DNA from: Liriodendron chinense
Lineage: Eukaryota > Streptophyta > Magnoliopsida > Magnoliales > Magnoliaceae
Assembly: GCA_003013855.2 (NCBI GenBank)
Contig: ML058552.1
Span: 1,054,001-1,118,000 of the forward strand
Direction: 5' to 3'
DNA: 64,000 bases
The notes beneath the pieces are model-generated. The model was not told the origin of the DNA and did not search any database. It was given only the letters and a program-made list of their open reading frames with translations. The position numbers were made by a program, and so were the translations under genes. Of this stretch, positions 11,068-21,665 are shown piece after piece (positions within the stretch are counted from its first letter, which is position 1; each line of letters starts with the position of its first letter).

Positions 11068-12276
11068 GTGCGCAGATTCTTCTGGGATGAACCTCTATTG
11101 TTTAAATATTGCCCAGACCAAATTATAAGGAGATGTGTCCCTGATGATGAAAACAATTCCGTCATCTCCTTTTGTCATGATCAAGCATGTGGGGGTCATT
11201 TTTCAGCCAAGAAAACAACTGCAAAAATTCTGCAGTGTGGTTTTTATTGGCCCACGCTATTTAAGGACACCCATGAGTTTTGCAAAGCATGCGAGCGCTG
11301 CCAAAAGTTAGGTGGATTATCCCGTCGAAATATGATGCCTCTCACCCCAATTCAACATCTTGAAGTCTTTGACTGTTGGGGCATCGATTTCATGGGACCA
11401 TTCCCTTCATCTTTTGGAAATGTCTATATTTTGCTTGCCGTAGACTATGTGTCTAAATGGATAGAGGCTATCCTATGTAGAACCAACGATCATCGTACAG
11501 TTCTCAAGTTCCTCAAAGAAAACATACTTTCTAGATTTGGGACGCCTCGAGCCATCATTAGTGATGGTGGTTCTCACTTTTGCAATAGACCTTTTGAAGC
11601 TTTAATGAAGAAATATGGTATTAGTCATAAAGTGAGTACCCCATACCACCCACAGACAAGTGGGCAAGCTGAAATCTCCAATAGGGAAATCAAACAGATT
11701 TTGGAAAAGACGGTGAGACCGGATCACAAGGATTGGTCCCTAAGATTAGATGATGCACTTTGGGCTCACCGTACCGCCTACAAGACACCCATTGGAATGT
11801 CCCCTTATAGACTTGTCTATGGGAAAGCTTACCACTTGCCTGTGGAGATAGAACATAAAGCCTATTGGGCAATTCGGGCTTTAAATTTTGACATTGACAA
11901 GGCTAGCTCGCTTCGCAAACTTCAATTAAATGAGCTTGATGAAATCCGGAACGATGCATATGAGAACTCGAGAATTTACAAGAGTAAGATGAAGGCCTTC
12001 CATGACAAGCACATCTTCAGAAAATCTTTCCATGAAGGACAGAAAGTACTCTTGTATAATTCCCGACTTCATCTTTTTCCGGGAAAATTACGATCTCGAT
12101 GGACCGGCCCATATATTGTCAAAGAAGTTTTTCCTCATAGGGCTGTTAAGATTGAGAATGCAGCGAATGGTAACTGTTTTAAAGTTAATGGACAACGCCT
12201 TAAACCATTTGTTGAGAAATTTGATTCAGAGGACATGTCCATCACTCTGAATGATCCTGTGTATCAGGATGATTGA
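11068..12276 (+). CDS. pol: integrase of B, open and with all catalytic residues
   Basis: 402 open codons covering the integrase. The N-terminal zinc-binding HHCC motif is at residues H37, H44, C72, C75. The catalytic triad is D107 (GIDFMGPF), D166 (ISDGGSHF) and E202 (SGQAE), with 35 residues between the last two, so DD35E is intact. A C-terminal WTGPY motif lies at 345-349. It would normally be released from a Gag-Pol polyprotein; the frame has no element start codon of its own (11068 is internal), so it is the undamaged tail of a broken pol rather than a separate gene. The stop at 12276 is followed by the conserved 3' non-coding part. Confidence 0.92.
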   Translation: MRRFFWDEPLLFKYCPDQIIRRCVPDDENNSVISFCHDQACGGHFSAKKTTAKILQCGFYWPTLFKDTHEFCKACERCQKLGGLSRRNMMPLTPIQHLEVFDCWGIDFMGPFPSSFGNVYILLAVDYVSKWIEAILCRTNDHRTVLKFLKENILSRFGTPRAIISDGGSHFCNRPFEALMKKYGISHKVSTPYHPQTSGQAEISNREIKQILEKTVRPDHKDWSLRLDDALWAHRTAYKTPIGMSPYRLVYGKAYHLPVEIEHKAYWAIRALNFDIDKASSLRKLQLNELDEIRNDAYENSRIYKSKMKAFHDKHIFRKSFHEGQKVLLYNSRLHLFPGKLRSRWTGPYIVKEVFPHRAVKIENAANGNCFKVNGQRLKPFVEKFDSEDMSITLNDPVYQDD

Positions 12277-12471
12277 TCTCCTAGTCTGATGGAGGTATAG
12301 CATAGGTATGTTTAGTTTTTTTTAGTTTTACTGTTTTAGTAGGTTTTAGTTGTTGGGTTGTATACTTCCATGATTGCTCTCTCAGGTACTATTGTTCTCA
12401 CTCTCTCATATTTTACCATTGCTCTCATGTTCATGCTCACTTCATATCTTTTACATTGAGGACAATGCAAG

Positions 12472-12486
12472 ATTTGGTTGGGGGTG
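12472..12486 (+). promoter_or_regulatory. Internal PPT-like tract in B
   Basis: TTTGGTTGGGGGTG closely resembles the terminal tract CTGGTTGGGGGTG next to the 3' LTR, about 920 bp upstream of it. It recurs at the same place in F and G, so it may be a second plus-strand priming site. This is inference. Confidence 0.4.
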
Positions 12487-13388
12487 AGATGAGATCCTCA
12501 TCTAGCAGTTTGCAACATTTCGAGCTTCATATGCGCAAATTTTTTTGAATTTTCTAAAATTTCAAAACTCTTTTAGAAAATCTTATTTCCATGCATTCGA
12601 GATGATATGAGTATAAGAAAAGGAGATACGAAGTGTGTGATGTTGTAAGTCTTGAATTTCTCCCAACATAATGGTTCTATATGTTAGTTCCCCCATTGTT
12701 GTGATCGATAGAAAATTTGAACACCTTTACACCAAGTTCACATTACACGATTTTCATGAGTTGACAGGTTTATGTGATTTGTGGATTAGCTAAACTTTGA
12801 TTTAAAGGTGTTGAGCAGCCAAGCCGGGGTATTTTGTCCATCCTTGTCCATGGGAAAATAATGAAAGATATGGATTTTTAAAAATCCTATCTAATTTAAA
12901 AGAAAAAGGAAAGAAATGATGAAATCGGGAATGAAGGAAAAATGGTGAAAAATTTTGAAAACGGCTACCTATTACCAACCGGGGGATGGTCGAACCGTAA
13001 CCAAAGCCAAAAATGAGATGTAGTGTGAAAGCCATCGGAAGGATGGTAAGGCAAATTCCTGTCATAGGTTTGTTGTTGCTCTATGCACCTTAAAATCCTC
13101 GGTTTACTTAATCTATGAAGAAGATGATCCCAGAAACTCATGAGATGAACCTTCACTATGCACACTAGGTTGAATTTGTTCGAGTTCTTCTATTTATCAA
13201 TCAATCAGTGGGAATTTCATGTAGACACTTATTATGATTTGAGAATCCAAGGTTTCAGCTTCTATCACCTAATTTTTCCAAATTTTATACTTGTACATTT
13301 TGGAATGGATAGAAACATGGTTTCTGAAGGAGAGTTGGGTTTGGAGGTTTGAACTCATTCATGCATGTTTTGCTCGGGACTAGCAAAA

Positions 13389-13403
13389 AGCTGGTTGGGG
13401 GTG
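13389..13403 (+). promoter_or_regulatory. Polypurine tract of B
   Basis: AGCTGGTTGGGGGTG directly abuts the TGTTGAACC start of the 3' LTR; expected plus-strand primer position. Confidence 0.75.
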
Positions 13404-13749
13404 TGTTGAACCTCCAATTTATACTTTGCATTGCCCACTACATCACATTATATGCATGGTTTTCATGTTTAAAAAGGTCCATCTAACGTGTGTTTTGTGA
13501 TTGTAGGGATGAGAGCGGACTTCACACAATTGGAGCCTAAAAGGGGCCATTTGAAGACATTGGATGAAGATTGAAGAAAGACTAAAGAGAGGAGAAGAAA
13601 GGAAGAAAGAAGTCCAAGGAGAAAGCAGAAAACAGAGGCCAAGACCTGTCGTCTGACCGGTCCGATTGTTCGCAGAAGAAGAAATTTTCACCCCAATCGT
13701 CGAAGGAAAGTAAACGGACTAGCGTGGAGTGGAGTGGAGTGGCCATATG

Positions 13750-13896
13750 CTCTTTAATGGAACTTTATCTTTAGCTGGTCGTGACCAAGAAACCACCGGG
13801 TTCGCTTGGTGGGCCGGGAATGCCCGACTTATCAATTTGTCCGGTAAACTACTCGGCGCTCACGTAGCCCATGCCGGATTAATCGTATTCTGGGCC
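13750..13896 (+). pseudogene. psbC: Plastid psbC fragment
   Basis: Encodes LFNGTLSLAGRDQETTGFAW and on to HAGLIVFWA, an about 49-residue internal N-terminal stretch of the photosystem II CP43 protein. It has no start and breaks off into unrelated sequence (ASFSPYSFV, stop 13926). Nonfunctional organelle-derived copy. Confidence 0.92.
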
Positions 13897-14395
13897 GCCT
13901 CCTTCTCCCCTTATTCATTCGTTTAGGGGCTGCAGAAGGTCTTTTGTTTCTAGGCTCGTCGAGGGAGAGGATCTGGCAACGGTCGACGAGGAAGGAGCTG
14001 TATCAGGCCGCGCTCGAGCAACAAGGGCCACCCTACTTTGATCCCCGGATCGCGTTATTGGATTAGCGGACGCCACAAGACAAACGCCGGTGAAGAACGC
14101 AAGCAAAGCTGGAGCTCGGGCATTGTTATATTCCATCAAGAGAAAGGAGGCAGACTGGTAAGAAGGCCGACCACATAGGGCTATTAGCGAGTGATCTGGT
14201 CGAGTGCTTGGGGAGGTACAAATTCCATTATTCCACCAGAGGGGACGGGAGATTCCTCGATCTTCAATTCAAAGAAGACTGACTCCTCCTACTCCTCCTT
14301 CTCTTTTAGGATAGGATCGGATTGATTGATTGATCGTCCCTCGTGCCTGGGAGTTGAAGCGCTAGTTCCGCTTTCTTTCCATCCCACCGGCAATC

Positions 14396-14567
14396 ATGAT
14401 CTTTTAACAATACCTTCTAAGGGATGGCTAGTCCAAGATGCTGAACAACAAAGTTTGATTTTAGAAAAGCACCATCATTATGGGAATGTACACGCGGTAG
14501 AAAAATTGCGTCAATCCATTGAGATATGGTATGCTACAAGTGAATATTTGAGACAAGAAATCTTCAA
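14396..14567 (+). pseudogene. rpoC2: Plastid rpoC2 fragment
   Basis: Encodes DLLTIPSKGWLVQDAEQQSL, continuing to SEYLRQE, about 57 residues near the N-terminus of the plastid RNA polymerase beta'' subunit. Both ends switch abruptly to other sequence. Nonfunctional. Confidence 0.9.
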
Positions 14568-14769
14568 AATGTATGCGCGCGTTTGACCTTAGTAATAATT
14601 TGAGCAAACCGCTTTGTGAGACCTCCCTTAGCCGAACTCTTCCTGAACTCGCATGCCATGGGGTCGTATCCACCGCTTGTATCTCCGGAGCGGGTGTTCT
14701 GTCTATTTGGCAAAAGAGCGGAGTTTGAAACCAAACTTCTCCTCAGGAGGATAGATGGGGCGATTCAGG

Positions 14770-14812
14770 TGAGATCCAATGTAGATCCAACTTTCTATTC
14801 ACTCGTGGGATA
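14770..14812 (+). other. Plastid inverted-repeat spacer fragment (trnV-rrn16 side)
   Basis: The stretch ending GATCCAACTTTCTATTCACT and CGTGGGAT matches, from memory, the spacer upstream of plastid rrn16. It is short, so confidence is moderate. Confidence 0.55.
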
Positions 14813-14910
14813 GCCTTGGAATCTGAGCAGTCATTCCATGGGTAGGCTTGGGGAATGGTTTGATTTTCGGGAATGGAATGAGCTTACCTTTCCTTCCGAT
14901 TCCACCTTGT

Positions 14911-15021
14911 GGTTTTATCAACAATTTGCTTGTGTAGGCGGGGATCCGGTATTTTCTGAATCCTTATGTAAGGAATTACAAAAGAAATTTTTTCAACAAA
15001 GATGTGAATTAGGAAGAATTG
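14911..15021 (+). pseudogene. rpoB: Plastid rpoB fragment
   Basis: Encodes YQQFACVGGDPVFSESLCKE then LQKKFFQQRCELGRIG, an internal part of the plastid RNA polymerase beta subunit; it then diverges and stops at 15062. Nonfunctional. Confidence 0.88.
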
Positions 15022-15446
15022 GGCCAAATTATTGCCCAGCAGAAACAGAGGTCAAAGACTAGGACTGTCGATACTTGGTTTTAAGAATCCAGGGGAGGGG
15101 TTCTGATTGATTTTCTAAAAAGCTACAAAGAAAGACGTATTTGCCTGGTCTTACCAAGACATGCCTGGGCTCGACACAGACCTCGTGGTTCATCGACTCC
15201 CACCATATCATGGGCGGGTTGGAATCCGTGTGATGGTTCTGAAAGAGAGTCTCAGACTTAAAGAAGACTGAAAAAGCCCTCAAACACTTTTCTTTCTACG
15301 AGTCCCTCTCAAACTGGTGTCTCGATCGAAAAGAAGCAGACTTTGCAATGACAGCTCTCTTGCTATTACCCGCAGGGAGCACAGCAACCGACGGTGCATA
15401 TTATCATATAGAAACAAGCGAAGCGTAGCGATTCGTACTACCGGGT

Positions 15447-15494
15447 CTGACAGAGCGACAATTACTTAGATATGTTCGTATCGCTGGAAAAGCC
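15447..15494 (+). pseudogene. rps4: Plastid rps4 fragment
   Basis: Sixteen codons LTERQLLRYVRIAGKA match the central part of plastid ribosomal protein S4. Flanks are unrelated. Confidence 0.75.
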
Positions 15495-16740
15495 TGAATT
15501 GATAGTCGTTTTGAAGCTGGGCACCTTCGCTCCACTCGCCTTAATGCGCTTTCAGAAAGTCCTCCTTGATCGCCTTTCGTTCTCGTTTGAGAAATTTTTC
15601 TTTTTTCTCTGGCATCTTCTTCCGAAACTTTTGAAGGTTACTGATCATCTCCTTAAGGTCTCTGGACCACTCACGACCGGTCGTGTGACCGGTCGTCCGA
15701 TGCCCAGACCAGTCGTGCGACCGGTCCTTGAATTAAAATTTTAAATCGAAATTTTGGCAAAACTCTCTGGACTGCTTTTGACGATTTGCGACCGGTCGTC
15801 AGGGAGCTCAGACCGGTCGTGCGACCGGTCGTCTGCGTAATAAAGCTTCTCCGTGAAGCTCCGAGATTTTCTGCGCAGTGCATAACCTTACGCAATTTTT
15901 GGATGTTTTCGACGCAAGGGAGCTTTCCTACTATAAAAGGACACTTAGGGGCTCTTCCTAGGTCATCATAGAAGCTAAGGGACGTGGTTTTAGAGAGAGA
16001 AAGCTGTCGTGGAGCGTCTGCAACTCTCCAATTTCCGGTTTTTCTAGTTTTTATGTTTTTATTATGAGTTCTAGTTGTAGTATGACAATGCTCGGATAGA
16101 ATCTCTCAGCTAAGGCTGAGAGGTGAAGCTTGTAGCTAATTTCATGTTTGATTCAAGTTAATTCAAGTAATTTTCAATTCAAGTTTGGATTTTTCATATT
16201 CTAGTTCTTAAAGTGGTAGTTTGAGATGTTTTATGAGAGTTCATGTGCTCCAGACATGAATTCCTTGCAATTCTCTGAGATTATCATATGATGCTTGTTT
16301 AGATTCGAATTATACTAATCCTTGAGCAGGCCATAGTCCATAGGCATGGATGTTACTCCGAAGGCTATGGTTTTGAATTCTACATTGATTGAATGGGACT
16401 AGAACTTAGAAGTTCAACTTGATTTGGATTGAATGTGTGTGAATGCTTTATTTTCCAACTAGATGAGAGATAGGACTTTAAATCTAGTTGTGTTTTCTAC
16501 TTATATTGATTGAATTGACATGGGATTGTTACAAGTGGATCCTTGAATGCCTTAGTACTTTAAATCATTGAATTTCCATTAAGTTACTGTTTTAGTTTAA
16601 TTACCCAATTAAATCTGATTTTCTTGCAAAACTGAGTTGCTGGAATAGTTTGGAAGTTGTTTCTAATTCCCTGTGGATCGACCTCGGTCTTACCGAGTTT
16701 TATTACTATATCGCAGCCTTACACTTGAGGCGAGCGAACA

Positions 16741-17687
16741 CCCACTGAACAAGTGGAGGTTGATGGTAAGATCATTGTCATTTCCAAAGATGATGAGAAT
16801 TGGAATGACAATGAGAGAGCTCAATTGTGGCAAATGTCAAAGCTCTCAATGCGATTTGCTGTGGTGTTTCTCCGGAAGAATTTCAGTGCATTCTCACATG
16901 CGCAACTTTAAAAGAAGCGTGGGATATATTTGAAGTAACTCACGAGGGGACTAGCATAGTAAGACGATCGAAGCTTCAGCTCTTAACCACCAAACTTGAA
17001 AACATTAGGATGGAAGAGACTGAAACCTTCATGGAGTTTTATACTAAACTTTTCGATATTTGCAACTCTATGTTTGCCTTTGGGGAAAGGGTTCCAGAAG
17101 GAAGGTTATGTAGAAAAATACTTAGATCCCTCCTGGAAAGATTCGGTACCAAGGTAGTAGCCTTAGAAAAGTGTAGAGACATAAATAACATGAAAGTAGA
17201 AGAACTTATAGGTTCCCTACAAACTCATGAACTACCCTTTAGGGCCCCCTTTAAGAAGAAAGACTTCGCTTTGAAATCTTCGCATAGACAAAAGAAAATT
17301 AAGAGTGAGTCGTCTGAAGATAGTGATGATAAGGATGGTGATCTTAATAAAAGATTCAAGAGATTTTTCAAATTTGATAGAGGGAGTAGTCATGACAAGA
17401 AGGACAAGAAGGGTGATAAACAAAAAGGAAAATCATCCAAAACTTCATCCGTCCGATGTTACGGTTGCTGTCAACGTGGCCATATTGCCCCGGATTATCT
17501 GGAAACACCTAAACCGAAAGGTAAAAAGATAATGGTAGCCACGTGGGATGATATGAAGGAGTCAAAATCAGAATCCAAAGACTCCAATAGTAATGAGAGC
17601 CAAGATATAGTGAGAGCTCTCATGGCTTCCACCACTACCTCTCTTCCCCCTAATCTAAGAGAGGATCCCGACCACCTTCCCTTCTAG
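16741..17687 (+). pseudogene. gag: C1 gag, main piece
   Basis: Continuation of 5033-5180 after element B. The frame from the junction reads ...PTEQVEVDGKIIVISKDDEN, shifts near 16830, then is open 16827-17687 with the Copia gag core (AWDIFEVTHEGT; SKLQLLTTKLENIRM; FGTKVVALEKC; EELIGSLQTHEL), a lysine-rich basic stretch and a nucleocapsid knuckle CYGC-x4-GHIAPDY in which the last Cys is Tyr. It ends with a C-terminal tail that C2 also has (LPPNLREDPDHLPF). No protease or polymerase follows. Confidence 0.88.
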
Positions 17688-17864
17688 GAGAAGGAGTTCC
17701 CAATCCCTCACCTCATGCTACATTTTATGAGGGTGTTGTGGAAATTAGTTACCCTTAGGCTAATCAAACTAAACATAGTTAGTAAGGGTAGCTAGATATG
17801 CTTAAATAGGAAAATCTAAGGATTTCGGCCTCATTTCTGTGTGTATGGGCAAATAAGAGGATTC
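17688..17864 (+). other. C1 3' non-coding part, left piece
   Basis: 177 bp after the gag stop, contiguous with 28315 once C2 and one GATTC are removed. It matches C2 22460-22310 (reverse), showing that both elements share this non-coding segment. Confidence 0.85.
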
Positions 17865-20800
17865 TGAAATTGCGGTTTTACCGCATATAGAGATACTCGG
17901 AGATATGTCTAAGGACTTAGAGAGGGGGTGATTAGGACCTTATCAAAATCTTTTCACCTACTAACAAATATTATTTAATAAAACAAAGTAAGCAAGAACA
18001 CTTAGGCTTCCAAGCCTAAGTGGGTCCAATCACAAGACTAGCATATGGTTAATCAATAAGCAATCCTAGTCTACAGCATGCATAGGTAAATAAATGATTC
18101 AACTAATCAAGATCCTAACCTATGCAACTTGTGTAGACGTATGAGAGTGGATCAATGAGCTCAAGTCTACACAACTAGTGAAGGTACATCTTGTATGTGG
18201 ATGAGCCTAATAAGTGCCTAGCATACATTCCTATCAAGCAATCATAATTAAACAATTAAACTAACAATGCTAGGATATAAATGTGCTCAATTCAATCACA
18301 AACAAAAGAATGTATAGTGGTTCGACTTTGGGTCTACTCCACTCCCGGTTCAAGTGCTCAACTCCTTTGAGCACACCGGCATTCACTATCGGAGGTTTTA
18401 AATGAGGTTCACCTCTCAACCTTTACATGGAGGTTTTACCGGTTCACCTCTCAACCATTACCAGGAGTTTTGGACATAGGCTAACTCTCAACCCAACGCA
18501 CGTTTACTCCCGTGTCGGAGGCTCCCCCTTGGAGACTTAGTTTAGGCCTGGCTAACGGGCCAAGGAACGGCTAACGTCCCTAGGTCGAGTTCGACAAACA
18601 AACTCTAAATGGACTATTAAAAAGGACAACCTTACTTGTCGGATGAGCCCCTTGTTTAGCGCCGGTTCGGGTTGCTTGATCTCCGCTCTCCCATGCTTCA
18701 ATCAGCTTCCTTTGCTCCCACGATCGTGTCGCCGTTGCGTCGCCAATGCCTCAGCCACACTCAATCAAACACCTTGCATGTGATGCCTTTGAGATGGCCA
18801 AGGTGCTAGGAGGATAGGTTTGAGAACTCTACAACTAATGGGAATGGGTTGCCTAGAGTCTCTCTCCTAGTACGATCTCATCTTAGACTTTTGGACAAAG
18901 ATATGTCAATCTAGAAGGTTCCAAACTCTAGAGATCAAGAGGGGATGAAGGTCATCTTCTTCATGAGCTTGGAATGCTCTAATCTTGTGTTAAAGCACAA
19001 GGAAGATGCCTTGCATAGGTTGGGAATGAGCCTCAAATGGTCTCCAACAATGGTGGCTTCACTCCTCTCGAAATCCCTCATCCAATGCCGAAAACCAAGC
19101 TCCATATATAGGAAAAGTGGGCTCTAACGGTCATAAAACGGGCAAAAAATGGCTCTGCCGACCTGTCCCGACCGGTCCCGATTAGTCGGCCAAACGCCGA
19201 AACAAGACAGATTGTTCACTGTCTGATGGGGGTCTGTCCTGTTAGTGCACTTTTCCGTGGCATACTAGTGCACCTTGTTTGTCAATCACTTACGGCAGTG
19301 AGTCTAGTGTCGGTTGAGCCCAATGAAGACGAAGACCGAAGACTCAAGACGTCCAGCCGCATCAAGGAAGAAGTTTCAGGTAAAAGTGATGCCTTGGTGC
19401 CTTAACCTTGACCAAAACCCATCCCCTTTGTATCCTTGATGACCTTGACCATATTAGAGTACATTTTGTCATCTTAGATTGGCCCTAGGTGTCCCATTTG
19501 ATCACCCTATCCTTGGCCAAAAAGGACAGGCTGAAACATGAGGAGTTCAACTTTATGGAGGGGAGAACCAGGCTGGTCCGACCGGTCATGACCGGTCGGA
19601 CAGCAGCCCTGCTGCATTTGCATAAGGCTAGCCGACCGGTCATGACCGGTCGGCCTTCACAAAAGAAGGAGATCAGCAAGGGGGGCCGACCGGTCATGAC
19701 CGATCGGCCTGATGTGTTCAGCTTGTACAGCAAGGTGCGCCGACCGGTCATGACCGGTCGGCCTGATGTTTGAAGGGCTGTCCAGCAAGGTGGTCCGACC
19801 GGTCATGACCGGTCGGCCAATATATTTGGCCTGTGATGTTGAAACCCTTCAGCAGGGAAGTCCGACCGATCATGACCGGTCGGGACAGGTCGGCTCATAG
19901 CCGTTTTATGACCGTTGGAGCCATTTTTCTATAAATATGGGGCTCCGTTTTTGGGCAAATCGAGAGGGATTTTTGAGGAGTGAAGCCACCATTGAGAGAG
20001 ACCATTTGAGGCTCAATCCTTGACCTATGCAAGGCATCTTCCTTGTGCTTTAACACAAGATTAGAGCATTCCAAGCTCATGAAGAAGATGACCTTCATCC
20101 CCTCTTGATCTCTAGAGTTAGGAAGCTTCTTGATTAGCAAATCCTTGTCCTAAACTCAAAGATGAGATCGTTGTAGGTAAGAGACTCTAGGCAACCCATT
20201 CCCACTAAGTTGTAGAGCTCTCAAACCCATCCTCCTAGCACCTTGGGCATTTCAAGGCATCGCATGCAAGGTGTTTGATCGAATGTGGCTGAGGCATTGG
20301 CGACACAACGGCGGCACGATCGAGGGAGCAAAGGGAAGCTGATTGAAGCACGGGAGAGAGGAGATCAAGTAACCCAATTCGTCGCTAAACAAGGGGCTCA
20401 TCCGACAAGTAGGTTGTCTTATTTGAGAGTCTATTTTAGAGTTTGTTTTTCAACTCAACTTAGGGACGTTAGCCGTTCCTTGGCCCGTCAGCCGGGCCTA
20501 AACTAAGTCTCTAAGGGGGAGCCTCCGACACGGGAGTGAACGTGCGATTAGGTTGAGAGTTAGCCTATGTCTAAAACTCCGGATACGGTTGAGAGGTGAA
20601 CCGATAAAACCTCCGTGTAAAGGTTGAGAGGTGAACCTCATTTAAAACCTCCGATAGTGAATGCCGGTGTACTCAAAGGGGTTGAGTACTTGAACCGGGA
20701 GTGGAGTAGACACGTAGTCGAACCACTATACATCCTTGTGTTTGTGATTGTTCTTGAGCACATTATATGTTTGCATTGTTAGTTTAATTGCTTAATTATG

Positions 20801-21665
20801 AATGCTTGATAGGAATGCATGCTAGGCACTTTTTAGGGATCCTCACACAAGATATACCTTCACTACTTGTGTAGACTTGAGCTCATTGATCCACTCTCAT
20901 AAGTCTACACAAGTTGCATAGGTTAGGAGTTTGATTAGTTGAATCTTTTACTTCCTATGCATGCTTAGACTAGGACTATTTATTGCTTATACTTTTGCTA
21001 GTCTTGTGATTGGACCCACCTAGGCTTGGAAGCCGAGGTGTTCTTGCTTACATAGCTTAATCTGTTGAATTGCATAAGTAGGCGAAAAGAATTTTAAAAA
21101 GGTCCTATTCACCCCCCTCTAGGTCCATAGACATAGCTCCGAGTATCTCTACAAGCGGTAAAACCGTACTTTCATGTCCGACCGGTCGTGACCGGTCGGA
21201 CTAGCCCAGCAGACCGGTCGGTCCTGTAGCCTGTTTAACACAGCCAGCCGCTGTGAAGTCTGGAAGCCTGGCCGACCGGTCTTGACCGGTCGGACCAGTC
21301 CAGCCCACCGGTCTTGACCGGTCGGACAAGCCTGGGTTCAGCCCTGCTATTTGCTGACCCATGCATTCTTTAGACCTTTCATTTTGGCCAAGGTTTGGGT
21401 GTTCTTTTGGGACACCTAGGGCCAAACTATGATGACTAAGAGTATTCCTAAGATGGTCAAGGTCATCAAAGAAGCAAAGGGGTTGGGTTTTGGTCAAGGT
21501 TAAGGCACCAAGGCATCACTTTTACCTGAATCTTCTTCCTTGATGCAGCGGGGCCACTTGAGTCTTCGGTCTTCGTCTTCATTAGGCTCAACCGAGAGTA
21601 GACTCACTGACGTAAGTGATTGACAAACAAGGTGCACTAGTATGCCACAGAAAAGTGCACTAAAA
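17865..21665 (-). repeat. 3' LTR of C2, split by solo LTR S1
   Basis: LTR pieces 17865-19239 and 21180-21665. The palindrome cluster GACCGGTC...GACCGGTCGG lies at about 19155-19195 and 21175-21330. The outer start reads TTTTAGTGC rather than TGTTAGTGC, a point change next to the polypurine tract. Confidence 0.9.
19240..21174 (+). mobile_element. Solo LTR S1 (C2-type Copia family)
   Basis: 1935-bp LTR, TGTTAGTGCAC...CGTACTTTCA, flanked by TGTCC (19235-19239 and 21175-21179), with no internal region: a full element reduced by LTR-LTR recombination. It is a relative of the LTR it sits in, but in opposite orientation. At about 19577-19885 it has at least six near-perfect CCGACCGGTC / GACCGGTCGG palindromes spaced about 50-70 bp. 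TATA-like CTATAAATATGG follows near 19931. Confidence 0.92.

Larger units (their letters stand above)
12277..13403 (+). other. 3' non-coding part of B
   Basis: 1.1 kb between the pol stop and the 3' LTR with no env-like ORF. It contains the block 'TACATTGAGGACAATG...TTTGGTTGGGGGTG' at about 12452-12486, shared with F (54041-54075) and G (reverse, 59844-59880), and ends with the true polypurine tract. Confidence 0.8.
13692..15654. other. Mosaic of plastid and probably mitochondrial DNA inside an LTR
   Basis: Compared with the 5' LTR of B, sequence matches up to 13691 (5499) and again from 15655 (5502). Two LTR bases (AG) are missing and 1963 bp are added, with no target duplication and no terminal repeats. 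The insert has higher GC than its surroundings and holds short pieces of plastid psbC, rpoC2, the trnV-rrn16 spacer, rpoB and rps4 in scrambled order. They are joined by stretches (13900-14390, 14585-14770, 15060-15440, 15495-15654) that I cannot assign but that look like plant mitochondrial spacer. The simplest reading is capture of organelle fragments at a double-strand break, either several pieces or one piece of mitochondrial DNA that already held plastid inserts. Confidence 0.85.
5181..16740 (+). mobile_element. Complete but inactive Athila-type element B
   Basis: Ty3/gypsy element with 5' LTR 5181-6587, tRNA-Asp primer site, gag, protease, reverse transcriptase, RNase H, integrase, a 1.1-kb 3' non-coding part, polypurine tract and 3' LTR 13404-16740. 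It is flanked by CCCAC (5176-5180 and 16741-16745) and sits in the gag of C1. No env-like ORF is present after integrase. Gag has a stop, the protease and RT active sites are altered and several frame breaks exist; integrase alone is open. The LTRs look only a few percent different by eye, so insertion was fairly recent. The 3' LTR later acquired 1963 bp of organelle-like DNA. Confidence 0.93.
13404..16740 (+). repeat. 3' LTR of B, carrying an organelle-DNA insert
   Basis: LTR pieces 13404-13691 and 15655-16740 match the 5' LTR of B; they lack a block corresponding to about 5427-5475 (part of the palindrome cluster). The 1963 bp between them is foreign. TATA-like CTATAAAAGG is near 15931. The end GCGAGCGAACA at 16740 abuts CCCAC. 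Confidence 0.92.

Noticed and set aside
12277..13403. Env-like third ORF of Athila in element B
   Set aside because: No ORF above about 90 codons and no membrane segment pattern; the interval matches the non-coding 3' parts of F and G.
13750..15494. Functional plastid genes or an organelle contig
   Set aside because: Only short internal fragments in scrambled order, bounded on both sides by one LTR.
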